Notes under the pieces: model-generated
Told to the model about the DNA's origin: nothing
Database searches by the model: none
What the model saw: only the letters and a program-made list of their open reading frames with translations
Part shown: one piece after another, positions 56,898-64,000 of the stretch
How the letters are laid out: every line of letters begins with the position of its first letter
Position numbering within the stretch: the first letter of the stretch is position 1
DNA from: Leptodontidium sp. MPI-SDFR-AT-0119
Lineage: Eukaryota > Ascomycota > Leotiomycetes > Helotiales > Leptodontidiaceae
Direction of reading: 5' to 3'
DNA length: 64,000 nucleotides
Assembly: GCA_020726505.1 (NCBI GenBank)
Contig: JAHLEZ010000002.1
Coordinates: forward strand, 1,922,001-1,986,000
Position numbers and translations under genes: made by a program

Positions 56898-58269
56898 CTA
56901 CTTGAAAGTACTCGTCGGTCGAAGTGGGAGACCGGCCTTCAAATACGCAGAATCAATCATCTCAGCCTGCTTAATCGAGTCCGCGCCGTCAATCCAAGCT
57001 CTTGTCCCTTTTCTCCCACGTATCTTACACACGAACTCGTCCAACATATAACGATACGTGCTCCAATGCAAATCACCCTTCATCTCGCCTTCACTCCACA
57101 TATACGCCGTCATATTCCTCTTATCCTCCCATTTCTCAACCACCTTTTCCGTCTTAGTATCAATCATGGCATGCCTCTCACGGACTTGTATCCTATGCCA
57201 GAAATGTGCTCCTGGAAATCCCCAGAATGTCACAGTTCGCGACATGATATGTTTCGGGGGTCCAAAAGCTCTCGCTTCATCATCGATCTGTACATCCTTC
57301 GATTTCACCACAATCTTCGCCATCCTGATGCTCGGCAACCCCAACCAGCCCTTCCTCGCTAGATCTGCTTCAATCCTCCCTACGCCACCATTAGGGAACT
57401 TGAACTCTGCATCAAAGCCTGTGTCCACTCTCTGGTCGCCGGGTTTGGGAAGAAGTCTTGCTTTGGCAGAAGTGCATACAATTGGCTCGGCACGAAAAAC
57501 ATCTCGGAGAGCAGCAACGCTGTAGGTCCCGATGTCCATCAAACTACCACCGGCAAGGTCGAAATCCCATCTGATGTTACCCTTTGGAAAAAATCCGGCC
57601 GGCACGGAGAAGTGTGCATGGACACTGTCTATGCTCTTCGGATCGATGAGAGAGAGAAATTTGTGCCATGCGGGGTGAAAACGTGGATGGAACGCTTCCA
57701 CAAGTACTGGTCTGGAAACTTCAGGTAGAGAAGCGTGGTAGTTGAAGAGAGAAGCTGCTTCTGTGGCGTTAGAGACAGTAGGTTTTTCTAAGAGAACATG
57801 TTTTCCTGCTTGGAGAGCTCGAAGTGTCCATTCGTAGTGCAGACCATTTGGGAGAGCGAGATAAATTGCGTCGATGGTCGGATCGTCCAAGAGGGCTTCA
57901 TCCGGTCAGCGTATTGAACTTTCATACCATCCCGATAGAAGAATATGTGTCTCTGAATATGCTCTTTACCTTGATAAGAACCATGGACATTTGGGATGTC
58001 GAATTTCTTTGCGTACGCTTTCGCACGAGCGAGGTCCCGACTCGCGACTGCTGCGACGATGACATCTGAATGAGACTTTGCAGGTGTGATAAACGCCAGT
58101 GAACTTTCGCATGTCAGCATTTCCTTTCCAGTAGACTTAGAATGGGAGAAACCTACCCGATCCACGGTGTACCAAGGATACCGAAACGGAGTGCATTTGG
58201 TGATTTCGAAGAAATCGGTGGATTGTTGACTTGCCACACACGGGTTAGGAAGCTGATGAAACCGCCCAT
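56898..58269 (-). CDS. Gfo/Idh/MocA-family NAD(P) oxidoreductase (dihydrodiol/xylose dehydrogenase-like), 3 exons, 414 aa
   Basis: Exons 58269-58157, 58103-57970 and 57895-56898; introns 53 and 74 nt; 415 codons. The Rossmann start RFGILGTPWIG (exon 1-2 junction) is followed by VAAVASRDLARAKAYAKKF, DDPTIDAIYLALPNGLHYEW, and the catalytic GKHVLLEKP, whose Lys is the conserved family residue. The C-terminal domain has VEAFHPRFHPAWHKF and DLAGGSLMDIGTYSVAALR, the hallmark of dimeric dihydrodiol dehydrogenase/D-xylose 1-dehydrogenase relatives. Expected reaction: NAD(P)-dependent oxidation of a sugar or cyclic polyol; substrate not determinable. The family's usual GAA-I motif after GILG is replaced by TPW here, a small deviation. 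Its neighbours, a sugar transporter and a regulator, support a carbohydrate role. Confidence 0.85.
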
Positions 58270-59223
58270 TTTGAGACTCTGGATATCAAACTGGAATCAA
58301 CATGAATTGAGACAGAGGGACTGGATGTGAGTACATATACGTCAGATTGAGACTCTGCGAGTGTTAAGGCCAATGCTGACAACTCGTTTCACGAGGTTGA
58401 TGCGATGATTCGCCAAACATACGAAAAGCAGATGCCCAGCCAACAGCAAGCACAAGCTAAGAGCCGGCTCATTTCATCATAGGACGTGACGGTAGTATTA
58501 TGGAAGAGATTAACGAAGGATGGATGCACCTATAGAATTTCTACTTACCAGACAGTTAACCCCACCCCCACTCTCAAGTGGCGCGCCCCTGAATGCCTCG
58601 GTTGGCCCAAGCGCATGGCAGGATTCAAACCATTCATCTTCGAACTTCAAGTGTACTAACAGAGCTGAAAAATTATACGAAAAGTTTTCGACGGTGTTTC
58701 CCTTCAATTTCCGGGGAAGTTTCGGAGGTCTTTGAAACAACTAAAGAAAACAACTGTCAATAAACAACCAGGAAGTGAGAAAGTCAACAGTCACTTCCAG
58801 ATTTAGGTACCTCAAGGAGTCCGACTCATGATACGACGAAATCTGCTCCGAGTAGTGATCACGCACATAGGGCTCTTGCTATCTCGTTTCCATGACAGTT
58901 ACCTCCCAGTGTCATGGTCATGGTGAACCTGCTGTGGGAGCCAAAATTGCGGGGTTGTTTCCTGACAGCGAACTCGAGGGGCAGGTGAAAATACCGACTA
59001 CTAGCGAGCAGTGGTATTCAAGAATAAGTTGTTATCGTTATATCGAATGTCTTAATTCCGCTGTGTCAAAAATTTCCTTTATGCCGGTTCAATGATTTGG
59101 GGTCAAATGCTAATCAAGAAATGCATTCATCAGACCAGTAGCTTCAAAACATGTCTATTTGACTGATACTCTTCCTACTGTCTTGTTCTCGACCCTGTAG
59201 ATTTAAATAGCCTCCAAGTTGAT
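58270..59223. other. Intergenic, no gene seen
   Basis: 954 bp between the oxidoreductase start and the transporter stop, both on minus. It carries the oxidoreductase promoter. ORFs are short and unsupported. Confidence 0.45.
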
Positions 59224-60948
59224 TTACACATGCTCTTTGTGATCGGCACTCAACACCGCCTTGTTATCTCGATGGAAATCATTACCACCAACCTTGGCAT
59301 CCTCGCCATCGAACAGCACAGCGATCTCCTCCAAAGTAGGTCCCTTAGTCTCCACGTAATAGAAGTAGATGACCAAGCACTGGAATACCAAGATAGCAAT
59401 ATAAAGGAAGTAGAACTTCCACTGCAGATTCTCCAAGCCGATGGGGTTGACATATTGGTTGAACACTCCACTGAGAGCTGTGAAAGTGAAGCAGAGAGTC
59501 AACCCCTTGGCGCGGATCTGGTATGGTAAGATCTCAACGGTGTAAGAGACGGTGAGACCTGGCCAGGCTGCTCCGGCTGCTCCGTAAAAGAGGAAGATCA
59601 TAGCGAGGACAGCGGACCCGGCACCTTGAGATCCAGTCTTTGCGTAGACTGCGCTGCAAGCTGTCCAGATGCTGAACGCGATGAGCATGCCAACACCAGC
59701 GAAGAGGAAGAGTATTCGTCGACCAACACGATCGACCAGGAACGCGGATCCAAGTGATACGAGGAAGCACCAGATTGTGAGTCCGCCGTTGATGACTGCT
59801 TGGTCGGTGGACCTGAATAGAAACAGTCAATACAGTTCAAAGACAAGACCATATTTAGAGAGGGAAGCTTACTTGGTGATACCAATGGTCTTCAAAATTG
59901 AGGATAGGTAGTATGATACCAAGCCATTGCCAGAGCATTGAGAGAAGATGGCAGTGAGAATGATCAAGATGCAACGCTTCCTGTTTCCGGGTGTGCGAAC
60001 CAAATCCGCCCATCCACTGCTCGAAGCAGCTTCTCGCTCCAAGCGAAGTGTCTCGTGAATCTCGTTATACTCGAATGTGACGAAATCGTCCTGGATATTG
60101 TTGCCATGGTACTTGGTAAGGATCTTGAGAGCTTCGTCATCTTTTCCTTTGCTGATCAACCAACGAGGCGATTCTGGAACGGTGTATAGAGCAATGAGTT
60201 GGATGCCTGGCATGAGACATTGCAATCCTGTTGGTAGGCGCCATTGGAGGTTCCCTGAGAGGTTAACCAGAGTTCCATAGGTGCACCAAGCAGCAATAAT
60301 TGCTCCCTAAACTCAATCGTCAGCTTGGGAACTATCGTAAAACCCCTGTTGAGATAACTTACTAGATACCAAAGCGTATTGTAGATTGTTGTGATCTTTC
60401 CCCTGTGTCTCGGATGGGCGACTTCAGTGATGAGAAGTGGGCAAGTTGCATTTGCGATATTCGAGCCAAAGCCAATAAAGAAGCGACCAGCCAAATACAT
60501 TGGCTCGGCATTCGATGCTGGAGGGAAGGACTGTAGCAGTGCACCCAGAAGGATGAAAAGACATCCAATAGCAGTCCCATGTCGTCTTCCAAAACCGTCC
60601 GCAATGTAAGGTACGAAGGGAAGGCATGCGAGTCCCCCAAATCCTGGCATGGCACCAAAGATTCCAAGTCTAGATCCGACAGGATGATCGAAAACTGTAT
60701 TTGTTAGTTGTTGTTGGACTCTCGGTTGTACATTGCTTACATTCTTGCCATGTGTTCATGGTTTGCAGTCCATTCAAGACACTGCCGTCGTATCCAAGTG
60801 TTGTCGATCCGAGGAATAGGAAGGGCATCACCACGTAGAGCTTTCGCAGCTCGGTCTGTCGATACCAGGGGATATCAGGAACATCAACAAGCTGTCTGGT
60901 TGAGCCCGAAGACTCTTCATGGGTCGCAGACATCTCCTTGGAAGACAT
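59224..60948 (-). CDS. MFS sugar transporter (lactose-permease/hexose-transporter-like), 4 exons, 520 aa
   Basis: Exons 60948-60741, 60694-60363, 60306-59873 and 59812-59224, introns 46, 56 and 60 nt, 521 codons. The start at 60948 is chosen; the frame also opens at 61002. Sugar-porter signatures: GYDGSVLNGLQTM (TM1), ADGFGRRHGTAIG (loop 2-3, here G-F-G-R-R), GRFFIGFGSNIANATCPLLI with HPRHRG (signature 2), VPESPRWLISKGKDDEA, the QAVINGG helix 7 region, DRVGRRILF (loop 8-9) and the closing VETKGPTLEEIAVLFDG. It has twelve predicted helices. Probable proton-coupled import of a disaccharide or hexose at the plasma membrane; this is the fungal LacP-like branch by overall look. It faces a Zn2Cys6 regulator across 802 bp. 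Confidence 0.9.
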
Positions 60949-61750
60949 GTCGAAACAATTGAATCTGCCTAATAGATCGTGAAATAGAGTTGGAGAAGAC
61001 ACCAGATGTTGTTTGCTGATCTGTGCTGGATTCGTTTCTCAGGATATCCCATGATACTTATACAACTTCATCATCGTTATGCATCCAGAGTCAATGCCTC
61101 TCCATGATCCCCAGGTTTACAAGCCACAAAGCAAAGCAAACTGAAAGGACGACTAGTCTATCCGAGGATTTTGCAACTTGGCGGGGGCTCCGCCTGATTG
61201 AACCTCACTAGTCCCCTGAGAGTCGAGACCCTGCTTGATGATTCCTCCGCGTGGACTTTTCAATTCGCGGGGTTATAGTCGATTCTCCCTTTCTGTGGAG
61301 GCGGGGTGATAATCGAATGTACTCGAGTAGTGTACCACGAATATGGGTCAACTCTTCTGTTATGTGGCGCCCAGACTAGATCCGAGAAATATGCGCTCCC
61401 AACCACTAACATCCGGGCATATCCTTCCTTTTTCCTATTTGCTGGCATCTCACGTTAGGCATAGGAGGCGTCAAATTTGCCCAGGGGGAAGGCCCAGATC
61501 AAACTGTTTAGGGAATAGAATGCATGACTCAAGTGATGCGGGGTCCCAGGATATCCCCACCATTTGTTTGGCATCACCCCATTTGTTTCCGAGGAAAGTC
61601 CTTCTGGGCTCCGACATAAGGAAATGCAGCAGCCGAAGCAGGGAGCGGATTCAAGACGTCGGTCAGCTCTAGAGACTAGTCTCCAACATCCTCATCCGAG
61701 ATATATCCCACGGTCGAGCCCTGACTTGCGCCTGTTCCTATGCAAGAATA
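60949..61750. promoter_or_regulatory. Divergent promoter between sugar transporter and Zn2Cys6 regulator
   Basis: 802 bp with no gene between the divergent start codons. Zn2Cys6 proteins bind CGG/CCG triplets. Some occur here, for example CGCGGGG near 61267 and CATCCGGGC near 61408, but I see no convincing pair with regular spacing. CCCC/GGGG motifs (possible STRE or Mig1-like sites) occur at about 61187-61192, 61214-61218 and 61480-61486. Shared control is inferred from geometry only. Confidence 0.4.
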
Positions 61751-63614
61751 ATGGATCCCCCACAATCTCAACCCCGGCAAATACAGCGTCGCTCGCGGAA
61801 TGCCTGTGATGCTTGTCGTGCGCGAAAAGTCAAGGTGCGTGTTTGCATACAGTTTTGAGAGCTTCGTGATGCTCTCCAGACAACATTAGATAATGAAAGT
61901 CAGAGATTCTAACACATGTCCATGATAGTGTTTGTACGAAGGAGAGCAAACATGCCAAGCCTGCATTGAACTCTCGGTACCTTGTACCCGCAACAGACCT
62001 AGAAAGAAAAGGGGCCCGCCCAATCGGTACGATCAAAGTAACCTCCTTGCTAGAGGTAGTAACATACCGCGAATCGACATCGTTAACATCTTAAGTAGAT
62101 ATGTAATTGGTCTCACGGAGACAGAAGTCGATCTTCCGTCTACCTCGCCCACATCAACTTCTACGACAGCCATCACTCCCAACTCTACATCAACATATCT
62201 ACCTTCGTTGCCAATCTTAGACCAAATCGCTCCACCTGAAATCATAAAATGCATCCTAGATGATTGGTTCAACCTCATCCATTCCGTCTGTCCAATCCAT
62301 CATCGTAGCAATTTCCTCAAGAGGCTTGCAGACGGAGATGTGGAGAAAGATCCCGAATTTCTGGCCGTGGTCATCTCTCTATGTTGTGCCACTGTCTCAA
62401 GTCTGCCTCGAAAAGCAGCTGTTGACTACCCAGACGTCACAGTAAAGCGATGTTTCGAGGCAATTCAGTATCATCGCCTGCTGGACAATTATCGCAGCAT
62501 TTCTCTTCAATGGTGTCAGGCAAAATACCACCTGAGCACCTCATTTGTAGGAGAAGAAAGCATGATCTCATTTCGACTACTAGGAGAAGTCGCTACTGGA
62601 ATAAAGTACTTAGTTTGCTACGATATGCCCAATATGTCGCGTATTGAGGCAGAGCTTGCCAAGCGTCTATACTGCCTCATATTTTGTGGGCTTTGGTCAG
62701 TCTCCTGAAGTTCTACCTGCTCCAGATACTGACAGCACAGTACATGGTCAATATACGGTCGCCCGTGCATTGTAATACTCTCTCCTCAAGACAATATCCA
62801 AGCAATGAAACCTTCAGACGTGAACGATACCGAATTGGATCCCACCAACATCGACCCCTCAAACCCCTGGCATGGCGATACAGTTACATATGTGCCGGGG
62901 CTGAACTACCTCACTCACCTCTTCTACCTATGGCATTCAAGCCAGCAGATATCACCTCTTTCGGTCCCTCATATTCAACAACATATGGCATACGTCCAAA
63001 GAGCACTCGACACTCTTCCCCCTTCTCTTCGTTGGCGGGGTGGGTTGTCTAGGCCACCGGGTAGCAACTTTGGGACTGATGTACAAACGGCCAATTTGTA
63101 CATTACTCAGCTGCATATCCGATCATCTCTGTTGGAGCAGATGTACACATTGTCAAAATCTGTGCCGACTAGCCCGGCGCTGGATGGCAGAGAGACACAT
63201 CTTGGTTTGAATATACATAAAGATGAGATTCGGAAGCAGCGAGCTGAGATTGTGAAGGATTTGTTGGAAATTCTATACCACATGAGTGAGGAGACTTTGG
63301 AAGCGAACGGGCACAGTAAGTACCAATCGTCCAACTTGCAGTACCTTTTGGAAGTCTTGTCACTAATCTGGATCCCTGGAACAGGCTTAGTACCCAAAGT
63401 CCGAGATATCGGCAGTGCCCTTTTAGACGAAATGAGAGTTGGTGATAGCCAGCTGAACAGTAATGACAACGATGGAAACGGAGCATTTGGTGCCCAAGAA
63501 GCAAGCTTGGATTTGAGAAGATTGTTAGAGAAACTGGAAAGACTTGACTTCAGGCCTTGGGATGAGGGCTACCAAAGGCGTTCGTTCATAGGCTCTAGCG
63601 CACTAGGAATGTAA
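61751..63614 (+). CDS. Zn2Cys6 fungal-specific transcription factor, 4 exons, 551 aa
   Basis: Exons 61751-61834, 61929-62695, 62741-63315 and 63385-63614 (552 codons). The zinc cluster is split by intron 1 (94 nt): ACDACRARKVK then CLYEGEQTCQACIELSVPC, giving six Cys in CX2CX6CX6-8CX2CX6C form at residues ~19-50, followed by the basic linker RNRPRKKRGPP. The fungal transcription factor middle region follows: ILDDWFNLIHSVCPIHHRSN, VVISLCCATVSSLP, RLLGEVATGIKYL, and after intron 2 (45 nt, 62696-62740) the YGRPCIVIL block. Intron 3 (63316-63384, GTAAGT...ACAG with a CACTAAT branch) is 69 nt and in frame, so retention would add 23 residues. Likely pathway-specific activator for the adjacent transporter (inference). 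Confidence 0.88.
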
Positions 63615-64000
63615 ACAAGGGTGTCGGACATCAGTTCTGGAGTACGAACAATATCATACGGCCATTCAATTGGGAATTAAACAAATGACGTGTGTAACTC
63701 GAAGGTGTACGGATTATTGTGGATCAGAGGCTGCTCGCTTTTGCGGAGAAACTTCATGCGGGTGTGTGCAGAAGGCCAAGTACTATTCCATCCGAGTTTT
63801 ATGCGAACCGAGCCCTTTTCCCCACCCATCGCAGCTCGGGTTATCGGAGAACCATCACAGCACATCTCCACAACCCCAATCTATCGATACCATGTGGAAT
63901 GAAGCTCCGAGCAACATGCGAAGCGCGGAGTTGAGTGGCAACATGCCAAAATTCTTGTACTGGCGGGGTTTAGACCCCAGATCATTAATCCAGTACCACT
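63615..64000. other. 3' flank, no gene seen
   Basis: Downstream of the transcription factor to the window edge. It holds two overlapping chance ORFs (63677-63934). Near the edge GTACTGG (63957-63963) and CCAGTAC (63991-63997) form a 7-bp inverted repeat flanking GGGGTTTAGACCCC. Confidence 0.35.

Noticed and set aside
62741..62810. Apparent frameshift in the transcription factor after its second intron
   Set aside because: On re-reading the bases the frame is continuous (YGRPCIVILSPQDN into MKPSDVND); no break exists.

Overview
This window reads as nuclear DNA of a filamentous ascomycete (Pezizomycotina). Protein genes are split by short GT-AG introns (mostly 44-170 nt) with CTAAC/CTGAC-type branch sites. 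There are three HET-domain genes and an NLR-like STAND relic, a fungal-type sugar transporter beside a Zn2Cys6 regulator, and a pogo/Fot1-type transposon whose stop codons look like repeat-induced point mutation (RIP). Assignment to Leotiomycetes is only an impression. Exon coordinates below were worked out by hand from splice signals, reading phase and family resemblance.

Region 1 (1-30 kb) is accessory and rich in allorecognition-type genes: a HET protein (108-2868, minus), a broken NACHT/STAND gene (4137-9023, plus), a HET protein (10265-11920, plus) and a third HET protein (25343-27253, plus). Among these lie metabolic genes: a cytochrome b5-acyl-CoA dehydrogenase fusion (14075-16021), an aldose 1-epimerase (17146-18378), a glutathione S-transferase (21327-22239) and a secreted beta-propeller protein (23591-25013). 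Two small elements share about 45-bp terminal inverted repeats (13126-13401 and 22593-23066). A complete but dead pogo/Fot1 transposon with TA target duplication occupies 27494-29335.

Region 2 (30.7-44 kb) has a mitochondrial-type APH/Aim9-like kinase-fold protein (six exons), a fold-back repeat near 33.3 kb, a ten-exon TmpA-like membrane oxidoreductase, an orphan 484-residue coiled-coil protein, an uncertain ORF and an anion:cation-symporter-family MFS permease.

Region 3 (43.5-51.6 kb) is housekeeping: an Rmd1/Mrx10-type mitochondrial DUF155 protein and the HOPS subunit Vps41 diverge from a 248-bp promoter, followed by a convergent membrane-anchored lipase-like protein.

Region 4 (52-64 kb) contains a tiny-exon cysteine-rich secreted protein, a relic of protein disulfide isomerase, a DUF924-EF-hand fusion interrupted by one extra base in a G7 run, a Gfo/Idh/MocA oxidoreductase, a sugar transporter and a divergently transcribed Zn2Cys6 transcription factor. 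The last three look like a small carbohydrate-uptake and oxidation locus. No rRNA, tRNA or CRISPR was found.
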